The position numbers and the translations under genes are program-made. This document shows positions 15,646 through 22,890 of a DNA stretch of 36,226 bases, piece by piece. Under the pieces are notes generated by a model. The model saw only the letters and a list, made by a program, of their open reading frames with translations, made no database searches and was not told where the DNA came from. The first letter of the stretch is position 1. Each line of letters opens with the position of its first letter. The DNA comes from Streptomyces sp. 8K308 (lineage in GTDB: Bacteria > Actinomycetota > Actinomycetes > Streptomycetales > Streptomycetaceae): NCBI RefSeq assembly GCF_004348315.1, contig NZ_SMKC01000035.1:1-36226 (forward strand), given 5' to 3'.

Positions 15646-16359
15646 ATGCCAGAGTTCGTTTACCCGCCGGTCATCGCCGCAGCGCGGACGATGTTCAAGG
15701 CGCTCGACCTGCGCTTCGACATCGCCGGCAGCGAGCACGTACCGCGCACTGGCGGGGCGGTGCTGGTGAGCAACCACATCGGCTACCTGGACTTCGTCTT
15801 CGCCGGGTTCGCGGCCCGGCCGGCCCGCAGGCTGGTGCGGTTCATGGCCAAGGAGTCGGTGTTCAAGCACCGCGTCTCGGGTCCGCTGATGCGGGCCATG
15901 AAGCACATCCCGGTGGACCGGGCGCAGGGTGAGGCGGCCTTCCGGCACGCGCTGAAGGCCCTCAAGGACGGCGAGATAGTGGGAGTGTTCCCGGAGGCGA
16001 CGATCTCGCAGTCGTTCACCCTCAAGAAGTTCAAGTCGGGCGCGGTGCGGATGGCCCAGCAGGCCCAGGTGCCGATCCTGCCGGTGGCCCTGTGGGGCAC
16101 CCAGCGGCTGTGGACCAAGGGCCGCAAGCGGGACCTGCGGCGCAACCACTTCCCGATCACCATCCGCATCGGTTCGCCCATGACGGCCGACCCGGACGAG
16201 CCGGCGGCCACGGTCTCCGACCGGCTGCGGGAGCGCGTCCAAGAGCTGCTCGAGGCCGCGCAGCGCGCCTATCCGGCCACCCCGCGGGACGCGGACGACG
16301 CGTGGTGGCTGCCGGCGCACCTGGGCGGCACGGCGCCGCCGCCGGCCCACGCTGTCTGA
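15646..16359 (+). CDS. 1-acyl-sn-glycerol-3-phosphate acyltransferase (PlsC-like)
   Basis: A 237-residue PlsC-family acyltransferase that moves an acyl chain onto lysophosphatidate or a related lysolipid at the membrane face. Motif I is NHIGYLD (H44 and D49 in HX4D); motif III is GVFPEAT (E117), with Ala where FPEGT is usual; the motif IV region is PVALWGTQRLW. The N-terminal helix could associate with the membrane. ATG 15646 follows GAAGAGGGG. Divergent from the thioredoxin gene. The promoter palindrome suggests lipid-responsive control. Confidence 0.92.
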   Translation: MPEFVYPPVIAAARTMFKALDLRFDIAGSEHVPRTGGAVLVSNHIGYLDFVFAGFAARPARRLVRFMAKESVFKHRVSGPLMRAMKHIPVDRAQGEAAFRHALKALKDGEIVGVFPEATISQSFTLKKFKSGAVRMAQQAQVPILPVALWGTQRLWTKGRKRDLRRNHFPITIRIGSPMTADPDEPAATVSDRLRERVQELLEAAQRAYPATPRDADDAWWLPAHLGGTAPPPAHAV

Positions 16360-16376
16360 GCGGCGTGCCGGGTGCT

Positions 16377-16400
16377 CTCCGCGCCGTGCGTGGCGCGGAG
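16377..16400. terminator. Bidirectional hairpin terminator
   Basis: CTCCGCGCC-N6-GGCGCGGAG between the convergent acyltransferase and threonine aldolase genes, 9-bp perfect stem. Confidence 0.65.
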
Positions 16401-16416
16401 TACCACCCCACGCGCT

Positions 16417-17502
16417 CTAACGCGCCATCTCCTCGCGCAGCGCGGTGAGGAAACCGTCGACGTCCTCGTCGGTGGTGTCGAAGGAGCACATCCAGCGGAC
16501 GTCGCCGGCAGCCTCGTCCCAGAAGTAGAAGCGGTAGCGCTTCTGGAGGCGCTCGCTCACGTCGTGCGGGAGCCGGGCGAAGACGGCGTTGGACTCGACG
16601 GGGTGGAGGATCCGCACCCCGTCCACCTCGCGCACTCCCTCGGCGAGCCGGCGGGCCATGGCGTTGGCGTGTCGGGCGCCGCGCAGCCACAGGTCGCCGG
16701 CGAGCAGCGCCTCGAACTGCGCGGAGACGAAGCGCATCTTGGCGGCGAGCTGCATGGACAGCTTGCGGACGTGGCGCATCCGGCGGGCCACGCCCGGGGT
16801 GAGGAGCACGACGGCCTCGCCGAAGAGCATGCCGTTCTTGGTGCCGCCGAAGGAGAGCACGTCGACGCCGGCGTCGGTGGTGAAGGCGGCGAGCGGCAGG
16901 TCGAGGGCGGCGGCCGCGTTGGCGATCCGGGCGCCGTCGAGGTGGACGGTCATGCCGCGCTCGTGCGCGAACTCGCAGATGGCGCGGATCTCTTCCGGGG
17001 TGTAGCGGGTGCCGAGCTCGGTGGTCTGGGTGATCGAGACGACCTGCGGCGTGGCGCGGTGCTCGTCGTCGAAGCCGAAGGCCTGGCGGGCGATGAGCTC
17101 GGGGGTGAGCTTGCCGTCCGGGGTGGGCACGGTGAGGAGCTTGAGGCCGCCGACGCGCTCGGGCGCGCCGCACTCGTCGGTGTGGATGTGGGCGGTCTCG
17201 GCGGTGATGACGGCGCCCCAGCGGTCGGTGAGCGCCTGGAGGGCGACGACGTTGGCGCCGGTGCCGTTGAAGACGGGGTAGACCTCGGCGTGCGGGCCGA
17301 GATGGGCCCGGAAGACGCCCTGGAGGTGCTCGGTGTAGGCGTCCGCGCCGTAGGCGGGCTGGTGGCCGCCGTTGGCCAGCGCGATGGCCGTCAGTATCTC
17401 GGGGTGGACGCCGGAGTAGTTGTCGCTGGCGAAGCCGCGCACCTCCGGGTCGTGGTGGCGGGTGGCGTCGGTGGTGGCGGTCAGGGCTGAGGGGTGAGCC
17501 AC
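16417..17502 (-). CDS. Low-specificity threonine aldolase
   Basis: A 361-residue fold-type I PLP enzyme that cleaves L-threonine/allo-threonine or other beta-hydroxy amino acids to glycine and an aldehyde. Seen: FASDNYSGVHPE near the start, NGTGAN (79-84) for phosphate, AHIHTDECGAPE with the stacking His, HLDGARI with D189 for the pyridine N, and the Schiff-base lysine K222 in SFGGTKNG. Start GTG 17502 overlaps the end of the SDR gene by 22 nt, which argues for translational coupling; no better start exists. Third gene of the DUF6421-SDR-aldolase operon. Confidence 0.92.
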   Translation of the reverse strand: MAHPSALTATTDATRHHDPEVRGFASDNYSGVHPEILTAIALANGGHQPAYGADAYTEHLQGVFRAHLGPHAEVYPVFNGTGANVVALQALTDRWGAVITAETAHIHTDECGAPERVGGLKLLTVPTPDGKLTPELIARQAFGFDDEHRATPQVVSITQTTELGTRYTPEEIRAICEFAHERGMTVHLDGARIANAAAALDLPLAAFTTDAGVDVLSFGGTKNGMLFGEAVVLLTPGVARRMRHVRKLSMQLAAKMRFVSAQFEALLAGDLWLRGARHANAMARRLAEGVREVDGVRILHPVESNAVFARLPHDVSERLQKRYRFYFWDEAAGDVRWMCSFDTTDEDVDGFLTALREEMAR

Positions 17503-18254
17503 AGGCGGGTTCCGTTCACTTCCTCGGTGGGCTTGGACCAGAGCTGGCAGATCGACTCGGCCAGCTCGCGGACGTCGGTGAAGCCGGCGAAGCGGTGGCC
17601 CGGCCGCTCGGCGCGCATCGCGTCGTTGACCAGGGCCTTGACGACGACGATGGTGGCGGCGGCGCCGGGACCGGCGTCGCCCGCGGTCTTGCGGAAGCCG
17701 TCCGCCAGGGCCAGGGTCCAGGCCTCGGCGGCCGCCTTGGCGGCGGCGTAGGCGGCGCTGCCCGCGGTGGGACGGGCGGCGCCGGCGGCGCTGACCAGCA
17801 CGTAGCGGCCGTTGCCGGAGCGGGCGAGCGGTGCCTCGAAGGCGAGCGAGGTGTGCTGGACCGTGCGCAGCAGCAGGTCGTGCAGGAGGTCCCAGTCGGC
17901 GAGGTCGGTTCCGGCGAAGGTGGTCGAGCCGCGCCAGCCGCCGACGAGGTGGACGAGGCCGTCGACGCGCCCGAAATCCTTGAGGATCTTGGCGGCCCAC
18001 TCGCGGGTGGCCGCCAGGTGCAGCAGGTCGACGGTGTCGCCGACCACGGTGGCGCCGCCGTGGGCGAAGCGGGCCGCGTCCACGCCGGCGGCGAGCCGCT
18101 GGACGTCCGCGTCGGCGGCGACGACCGTGGCGCCGGCCTGGGCCAGGCGCAGCAGGACGGCGTGGCCTGCGGCGCCGCCGGCGCCGGCCACCGCGACGAC
18201 GGCGCCTTCCAGCGGGCCGCCGGCGTTGGGGCCCAGGGGGGTGGTGCTGCTCAT
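17481..18254 (-). CDS. Short-chain dehydrogenase/reductase
   Basis: A 257-residue classical-size SDR. The Rossmann motif is GAGGAAGHA (about 24-32, a variant of TGxxxGxG), followed by VVAADAD. The NNAG motif is replaced by HLVGGW. The catalytic triad is present: Ser in VLVSAAGAA, then Y and K in YAAAK. It should oxidise or reduce an alcohol/carbonyl with NAD(P); the substrate is unknown. ATG 18254 has a strong GAGGAGG SD. It sits 50 nt after DUF6421 and overlaps the threonine aldolase, so a beta-hydroxy amino acid or related compound is a reasonable guess. Confidence 0.9.
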   Translation of the reverse strand: MSSTTPLGPNAGGPLEGAVVAVAGAGGAAGHAVLLRLAQAGATVVAADADVQRLAAGVDAARFAHGGATVVGDTVDLLHLAATREWAAKILKDFGRVDGLVHLVGGWRGSTTFAGTDLADWDLLHDLLLRTVQHTSLAFEAPLARSGNGRYVLVSAAGAARPTAGSAAYAAAKAAAEAWTLALADGFRKTAGDAGPGAAATIVVVKALVNDAMRAERPGHRFAGFTDVRELAESICQLWSKPTEEVNGTRLWLTPQP

Positions 18255-18304
18255 GGTGCTCGCCTCCTCGTTGGGTCCCATCATGCCGCGCGGCGGCGGT
18301 GCGC

Positions 18305-19702
18305 TCACGCCGCGCTGGCGGCGGGAGCGGTGGCGGTGATGCCGCGGGTGGACTCGATGACCTTGCGGAGCTTCTTGCCCAGCGCCTCGTAGAAGAGGCT
18401 GAGCGGGAACTCGTCGGGCAGCACCTCGTCGACTAGCTTGCGGGGCGGGAGGCTGAGGTCGAGGGCGTCCGGGCCCTTGGCCCAGGTGGAGCCGGGGTGC
18501 GGGGCAAGGTGGCGGGCGACCAGCTCGTAGGCCTTGAACCAGTGCACCAGCTTGGGGCGGTCGATGCCCTGGCGATAGAGGGTCTCGATCTCCTCGCGCA
18601 GCCGCGCGGTGACCCGGCGGGCGAGGTCCCAGTCGACGGTCAGCCGATTGTCGGTCCAGCGCAGGGCGTCGTGCTGGTGCAGGTAGGCGAAGAGCAGCTG
18701 GCCACCGAGGCCGTCGTAGTTGCGGACCCGGGCGCCGGTGACGGGGAAGCGGAAGAGCCGGTCGAGCAGCACCGCGTACTGGACGTCGCGGCCCTGCGCG
18801 TAGCCCTCGGCGGCGAGGCGCCCGGCCTCGTGGAAGGCGGTGAGGTCGCAGCGCAGCTCCTCGAGGCCGTACATCCAGAAGGGTTGGCGCTGCTTGATCA
18901 TGAAGGGGTCGAATGGCAGGTCGCCGTGGCTGTGGGTGCGGTCGTGGATCATGTCCCACAGGACGAACGTCTGCTGGCAGCGGTCCTGGTCGGTGAGCAG
19001 CCCGGCCGCGTCGTCGGGCAGGCGCAGGCTGGTGACGTCGCAGGCGGCGCCGATCACACGGCGGAAGCGGGCCGCCTCGCGGTCGCAGAAGATGCCGCCC
19101 CAGGAGAAGCGTTCGGGGGCCTCGCGCACCGCGATGGTCTCGGGGAAGAGGACGGCGGAGTTGGTGTCGTAGCCCGGGGTGAAGTCCTCGAAGGTGACGC
19201 CGACGAACATCGGGTTGTCGAAGCGCTCGCGCTCGAGTCGGGCCAACCAGCCGGGCCAGACGACGCGCAGCACCACGGCCTCCAGGTTGCGGTCCGGGTT
19301 GCCGTTCTGCGTGTACATCGGGAAGACGACCAGGTGCTGGCGGCCGTCGGCGCGGGTCTTCTCCGGGTGGAAGGCGAGCAGCGAGTCGAGGAAGTCGGGG
19401 ACGCCGAAGCCCTCGTCGGCCCAGCGGCGCAGATCGGCGACGAGCGCCCGGTGGTAGGCGGCGTCGTGCGGCAGCAGCGGGGCGAGCTCCTGGATCGCGG
19501 CGACGGCGTGGTCGATCTCCCGGGTCAGCTGGGAGCAGGTGGGGGCTCCCTCGGCGGCGAAGTCCACCGAGCCGTCCTTGGATTGGGCGGGACGGATGGC
19601 CTCGACGGCCCGCTTGAGGGCGTGCCAGGCGGGCCGCGCGACGACCCGGTCGGTCTGGGCGGTGTCGCCTTCAGAGGCAAGGGACGCCAAAGTTTCCGTC
19701 AT
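18305..19702 (-). CDS. DUF6421 family protein
   Basis: A 465-residue soluble protein of the uncharacterised DUF6421 family. The most telling stretch is WDMIHDRTHSHGD (H253, D254, H257, H259, D261) followed by GLEELRCDLTAFHEAG (E281, E282, D286). H253xxxH257 plus E282xxxD286 is the spacing of gluzincin metallopeptidases (HExxH...ExxxD), with Asp in place of the catalytic Glu, so a metal site is likely and a peptidase-like or other hydrolytic role is inference. No signal peptide. ATG 19702 has SD GGAGG. First gene of the operon with the SDR and threonine aldolase. Confidence 0.85.
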   Translation of the reverse strand: MTETLASLASEGDTAQTDRVVARPAWHALKRAVEAIRPAQSKDGSVDFAAEGAPTCSQLTREIDHAVAAIQELAPLLPHDAAYHRALVADLRRWADEGFGVPDFLDSLLAFHPEKTRADGRQHLVVFPMYTQNGNPDRNLEAVVLRVVWPGWLARLERERFDNPMFVGVTFEDFTPGYDTNSAVLFPETIAVREAPERFSWGGIFCDREAARFRRVIGAACDVTSLRLPDDAAGLLTDQDRCQQTFVLWDMIHDRTHSHGDLPFDPFMIKQRQPFWMYGLEELRCDLTAFHEAGRLAAEGYAQGRDVQYAVLLDRLFRFPVTGARVRNYDGLGGQLLFAYLHQHDALRWTDNRLTVDWDLARRVTARLREEIETLYRQGIDRPKLVHWFKAYELVARHLAPHPGSTWAKGPDALDLSLPPRKLVDEVLPDEFPLSLFYEALGKKLRKVIESTRGITATAPAASAA

Positions 19703-19742
19703 AACCCATCCTCCACAGCAGAAATTCTCGTAATGGCACGGT

Positions 19743-19755
19743 ATCCGCAGCGGAT
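19743..19755. promoter_or_regulatory. Palindrome ATCCGC-A-GCGGAT in divergent promoter
   Basis: Perfect 13-bp dyad between DUF6421 and GDPD genes, about 40 bp upstream of the DUF6421 start. A possible operator; short enough to be chance. Confidence 0.3.
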
Positions 19756-19837
19756 CCTTCGATCAACCGGGGGGATGGGGAAACGCCACGCGCCAGCCGC
19801 TTCGCCCACCGTTCGAGCGGCGGCAACCAGCGGCGGC

Positions 19838-19843
19838 TAGGGT
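19838..19843 (+). promoter_or_regulatory. -10 box for leaderless GDPD mRNA
   Basis: TAGGGT followed by 6 nt (cgcgcc) and ATG 19850. Same arrangement, and the same 6 nt, as at the DUF4442 gene. Confidence 0.5.
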
Positions 19844-19849
19844 CGCGCC

Positions 19850-20533
19850 ATGCCGCTTCAGACCATCGGACACCGCGGGCTCATGGGCGCGGAGCCGGAG
19901 AACACCCTGCGCTCGTTCCGCCGGGCCGACCGGATGGCGCTGGACGCCATCGAGCTCGACCTGCACCTGAGCAAGGACGGGGAGCTCGTGGTGATCCACG
20001 ACGCCACGGTCGACCGCACCACCGACGGCACGGGGCAGGTCAGAGACCTCACACTCGCCGAACTGCGCGGCCTGGACGCCGGGCTCGGCGAGCGCATCCC
20101 GCTGTTCACCGAGGTGCTTGACGCGGTGGCGGCGCCGATCCAGGCGGAGATCAAGGATCAGGCAGCGGCCAGGGCGCTGGCCGAGGTGATCGAGCGGCGC
20201 GGCCTGGCGGAGCGGGTCACGGTGATCTCGTTCCACGACGCGGCGCTGCGCGAGACCCGCAAGCTGCTGCCGGAGGTGGCGCTCGGCCTGGTCACCGGCC
20301 GATCGACGCCCACCGCGCCCGAGCGGGCCGCCGAACTGGGCGCGGAACTGGTCTCCTGTGAGTTCGCCGAGCTCTCGGCCGAGATCGTCGCCCGCTGCCG
20401 GGCGGCGGGGATCGGCGTCATCAGCTGGACGGTGAACACCCCCGAGGAGCTCGCCGGGGCGCGGGAGCTGGGTCTCGACGGGGTGGTGACCGACGTGCCG
20501 GAGATCGTGGCGGCGGTCAGGGCAGGGGCTTGA
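19850..20533 (+). CDS. Glycerophosphodiester phosphodiesterase
   Basis: A 227-residue GDPD-family TIM barrel that hydrolyses glycerophosphodiesters to glycerol-3-phosphate and an alcohol. Catalytic and metal residues are present: H8 and R9 in GHRG, E17 in EPENT, E35 and D37 in IELDLH, H50 in VIHD, and K in EIKDQ. No signal peptide, so a cytosolic enzyme, which fits recycling of phospholipid head groups. The ATG lacks an SD and is probably leaderless. Its 3' end overlaps the GNAT gene by 17 nt, tail to tail. Confidence 0.94.
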   Translation: MPLQTIGHRGLMGAEPENTLRSFRRADRMALDAIELDLHLSKDGELVVIHDATVDRTTDGTGQVRDLTLAELRGLDAGLGERIPLFTEVLDAVAAPIQAEIKDQAAARALAEVIERRGLAERVTVISFHDAALRETRKLLPEVALGLVTGRSTPTAPERAAELGAELVSCEFAELSAEIVARCRAAGIGVISWTVNTPEELAGARELGLDGVVTDVPEIVAAVRAGA

Positions 20534-21068
20534 CCAGGAGCTCGAACGCCAGGTCGGCGCGCCGGGGGATGCCGAAGCGCTCGTCGCCGTAGGGGAACGG
20601 CGCCAGCTCGCCGGTGCGGGCGTAGCCGCGCCGTTCGTACCAGGCGATGAGCTCGCTCCGCGCGGAGATCACCTGCATGCGCATCTCCGTCGCGCCCCAC
20701 TCGGCGCGGGCCCTGCGCTCCGCCTCCGCCAGCACCAGGCGGCCCACTCCCCCACCCTGCTGGCCGGGGCATACCGCGAACATGCCGAAGTACGCGGCGA
20801 TCAGACCGCCGGGTCCGGTGCGGCGCTCCAGCTGGCAGCAGGCCACCAGATCGCCCCCGCGCTCGACGACGAGGAGCCGGCTGCCGGGGGTGCTGATCAC
20901 GGAGCGCACCCCCTCCGGGTCGGTCCGCTGGCCGTCGAGCAGGTCGGCCTCCGTGGTCCAGCCGGCGCGGCTCGCGTCGCCACGGTAGGCCGACTCCACG
21001 AGCGCCACCAGGGCCGGCACGTCGGCCTCGCCGGCCACCCGGAAGCTGAGGTCTGTCTTCGCCGTCAC
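20517..21068 (-). CDS. GNAT-family N-acetyltransferase
   Basis: A 183-residue GNAT acetyltransferase. The beta4 strand and acetyl-CoA loop are AAYFGMFAVCPGQQGGGVGRLVLAEAE (the Q/RxxGxG/A motif as QQGGGVG), followed by ARSELIAWYERRGYARTGE, the conserved C-terminal helix. The acceptor is not predictable. Start GTG 21068 is chosen because TACTAT lies 8 nt before it and the domain begins immediately; the open frame upstream reads like noncoding DNA. Confidence 0.88.
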   Translation of the reverse strand: MTAKTDLSFRVAGEADVPALVALVESAYRGDASRAGWTTEADLLDGQRTDPEGVRSVISTPGSRLLVVERGGDLVACCQLERRTGPGGLIAAYFGMFAVCPGQQGGGVGRLVLAEAERRARAEWGATEMRMQVISARSELIAWYERRGYARTGELAPFPYGDERFGIPRRADLAFELLVKPLP

Positions 21069-21076
21069 AGCCGCGC

Positions 21077-21082
21077 ATAGTA
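21077..21082 (-). promoter_or_regulatory. -10 box for leaderless GNAT mRNA
   Basis: TACTAT on the minus strand, 8 nt before GTG 21068; no SD present. Confidence 0.5.
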
Positions 21083-21109
21083 GCGCGCGCCCGCGTACCC
21101 CCCTCCGCC

Positions 21110-21137
21110 GGGGGTGCGCCGCCGTACGCGCACCCCC
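21110..21137. repeat. Inverted repeat before the DUF5134 gene
   Basis: GGGGGTGCGC-N8-GCGCACCCCC, perfect 10-bp arms, 40 nt upstream of the DUF5134 start and downstream of the divergent GNAT promoter. It is either an operator or a 5' leader hairpin. Confidence 0.45.
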
Positions 21138-21177
21138 GCGTGGGCAGCCTTCCCTGCGGGTGGCGCGGGAGGTGCCG

Positions 21178-21735
21178 ATGCATGGTCCGGCGTTGGTGGG
21201 GTGGCTGATGGTCGCGCTGTGCGGCGCCACCGGCGGCTACTGTCTGCTGCTGGTGCGCGGCGCTGCAGGCCGGCCACGGCGGGCGGTCGCGGTGGCCGAG
21301 GGGGCCATGGGGCTCGGCATGGCGGCGATGGCGGTGCCGGCCGCGCCGCCGTGGCCGGCCGCCCCCGCGCTGCCGCTGCTGTGCGCGGCCACGGCGTTGG
21401 GCGGCGCCGCGCTCCTGGCGGTACGGGGACCGGCACATCGGGGCCACCACCTGGTGGAGGCGGCGGCCATGCTCTACATGGTGGTGGCGATGGCGGCGGC
21501 GCCCGCCTCGCACTCCGGCCACGCGACGCCGACAGGGCTCCCGGCGCTCACCGGGGCGCTGCTGCTCTACTTCGCGGGCTACGCGCTGCGGACCGCCCCG
21601 CGGCTGCTGCCGGCCGCGGGCGCGGCCGAGGTGGTCGCGGCCGGGCCGCCGGACGCCGGGCGGTCGCCCGAGGTCGCGGCGGCCTGCCGGCTGGCCCTCG
21701 CGGTGGCCATGGTGGCGATGCTGATCGGCCTGTGA
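21178..21735 (+). CDS. DUF5134 integral membrane protein
   Basis: A 185-residue polytopic membrane protein of the actinobacterial DUF5134 family, with about six hydrophobic helices. Conserved-looking polar residues in the membrane include the H-rich turn RGPAHRGHHLVEAAAMLYM and the ASHSGHATPT loop, which could bind a metal. Function unknown. ATG 21178 is chosen for SD GGGAGG at 21168-21173. Its stop overlaps a following GTG as GTGA. Confidence 0.8.
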   Translation: MHGPALVGWLMVALCGATGGYCLLLVRGAAGRPRRAVAVAEGAMGLGMAAMAVPAAPPWPAAPALPLLCAATALGGAALLAVRGPAHRGHHLVEAAAMLYMVVAMAAAPASHSGHATPTGLPALTGALLLYFAGYALRTAPRLLPAAGAAEVVAAGPPDAGRSPEVAAACRLALAVAMVAMLIGL

Positions 21736-21986
21736 GCGCCACCACGCTACTCGTGCCGGCGACGGCGCCGCGCGTGCTGACCCGGGTCTCCTGGCCGGAC
21801 CGGGAGCCGGTGGCCCGCGGCGCTGACGCGCTGGCCGGCTGCTTCCCCGGGGTGCCGGTGCTCGACGGCCTCCGGCAGCAGGTGCACCGCCTGGTCGGGC
21901 TGAACGAGGACCGCGGCGTCTTCGGCGCCCGGCCGGCCAGCCGCCCAACCGCCGCACCGGGCGCACCGGCTTCTGCGACCGGCTGA
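21732..21986 (+). CDS. Small ORF coupled to DUF5134, possibly frameshifted
   Basis: An 84-residue frame starting at a GTG that overlaps the DUF5134 stop. The third codon positions are almost all G or C and the first two vary normally, so it looks coded, but I recognise no family. From about 21930 the coding look moves to the -1 frame, which runs on to a TGA at 22034-22036, 7 nt before the HAD start. The gene may have been about 100 codons and lost its frame by a 1-nt indel, or there is a sequencing error. Confidence 0.4.
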   Translation: MSATTLLVPATAPRVLTRVSWPDREPVARGADALAGCFPGVPVLDGLRQQVHRLVGLNEDRGVFGARPASRPTAAPGAPASATG

Positions 21987-22043
21987 CGGCACTGGTGCCG
22001 CCCGGCGGCTGGGCCATGTTCGCGAGGTGGGCATGATCGTGCC

Positions 22044-22739
22044 ATGAGCCTCAAGGGAGTGATGTTCGACTTCTCCGGCACGCTGATGCGCGTGGAGCCG
22101 GCGGTCTCCTGGCTGCGCGCGGCGGCGGAGCGGACCGGAACGGCGTTGCCCGCGGACCGGCTCGGCCGGTACGCGGCCGCGCTCGAGAAGGCGGGCGCGC
22201 TGCCCGGTGGCGCGCCGCCGCGGGTGGTGCCGCCCGAGCTGGCCGCGCTGTGGCGGGAGCGCGACCGGCACGCGGCCGGACACCGGGCGCTGTACACGGG
22301 CCTCGCCCGGCTGGTGCCGCTGCCGGAGCCCGCGCTCTACGACGCGCTGTACGACCGGCACATGGAGCCGGCCGCGTGGCGCCCCTATCCGGACAGTCTC
22401 GAGGTGCTGCGCGGGCTCGCCGCCCGCGGGATCGGCGTCGCGGTGGTGAGCAACATCGGCTGGGACCTGCGGCCGGTGCTGCGCGCGCATGGACTCGACG
22501 GCTATGTGGACACCTACGCGCTGTCGTTCGAGCACGGGGTGCAGAAGCCGGACCCGCGGCTGTTCGAGGCCGCGTGCCGGTCGCTCGGGCTGCCGCCGGA
22601 GCGGGTGTTGATGGTCGGCGACAGCGCGCACGCCGACGCCGGTGCGGCGGCGATCGGCTGCGCGGTGCGGTTGGTGGAGCATCTGCCGGCCGACGAGCGG
22701 CCCTCGGCGCTGCGTCCGGTGCTCGACCTGGTCGGCTGA
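22044..22739 (+). CDS. HAD-superfamily hydrolase
   Basis: A 231-residue HAD hydrolase with a helical cap after motif I. Motif I is FDFSGTL with nucleophile D9; the general acid/base Asp two positions on is replaced by S11, unusual for a phosphatase. Motif II is VVSNIGW, motif III is the Lys in GVQKPDPRLF, and motif IV is VGDSAHAD. It belongs with the DUF4743/REG-2-like or Cof-like small phosphatases, but the substrate is unknown and the S11 substitution makes phosphatase activity uncertain. CATGAT lies 6 nt upstream of the ATG, a weak leaderless candidate. Confidence 0.88.
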   Translation: MSLKGVMFDFSGTLMRVEPAVSWLRAAAERTGTALPADRLGRYAAALEKAGALPGGAPPRVVPPELAALWRERDRHAAGHRALYTGLARLVPLPEPALYDALYDRHMEPAAWRPYPDSLEVLRGLAARGIGVAVVSNIGWDLRPVLRAHGLDGYVDTYALSFEHGVQKPDPRLFEAACRSLGLPPERVLMVGDSAHADAGAAAIGCAVRLVEHLPADERPSALRPVLDLVG

Positions 22740-22766
22740 GCGGCGGCGCGGAGCGGGCGCCGGCGT

Positions 22767-22801
22767 CGGTATCGGACGGTCCCCCGCGCCGTCCGATACC
22801 G
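22767..22801. terminator. Hairpin terminator after the HAD gene
   Basis: A 13-bp perfect stem (GGTATCGGACGG with CCGTCCGATACC plus an outer C-G pair), 9-nt loop, extendable with G-U pairs. It lies 28 nt past the stop at 22739. Confidence 0.75.
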
Positions 22802-22855
22802 GCGCAGCCGCCGGGCAGGACTCCGCCGTGGGCGGATGTCCTGGCGCCAGCCGAG

Positions 22856-22875
22856 TATACTGGCCGTTAGCCAGT
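22856..22875 (+). promoter_or_regulatory. TetR autoregulatory operator over a -10 box
   Basis: ACTGGC-CGTTA-GCCAGT (22859-22875) overlaps TATACT (22856-22861), a near-consensus -10, 15 nt before the TetR ATG. This is the standard layout for negative autoregulation. Confidence 0.7.
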
Positions 22876-22890
22876 CATCGGGAGTAAAGC

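Noticed and set aside
15019..22875. etfB dyad and TetR dyad as sites of one repressor
   Set aside because: Half-sites are alike (ACTGG/CCAGT) but spacing differs by 5-7 bp, so one dimer is unlikely to fit both.
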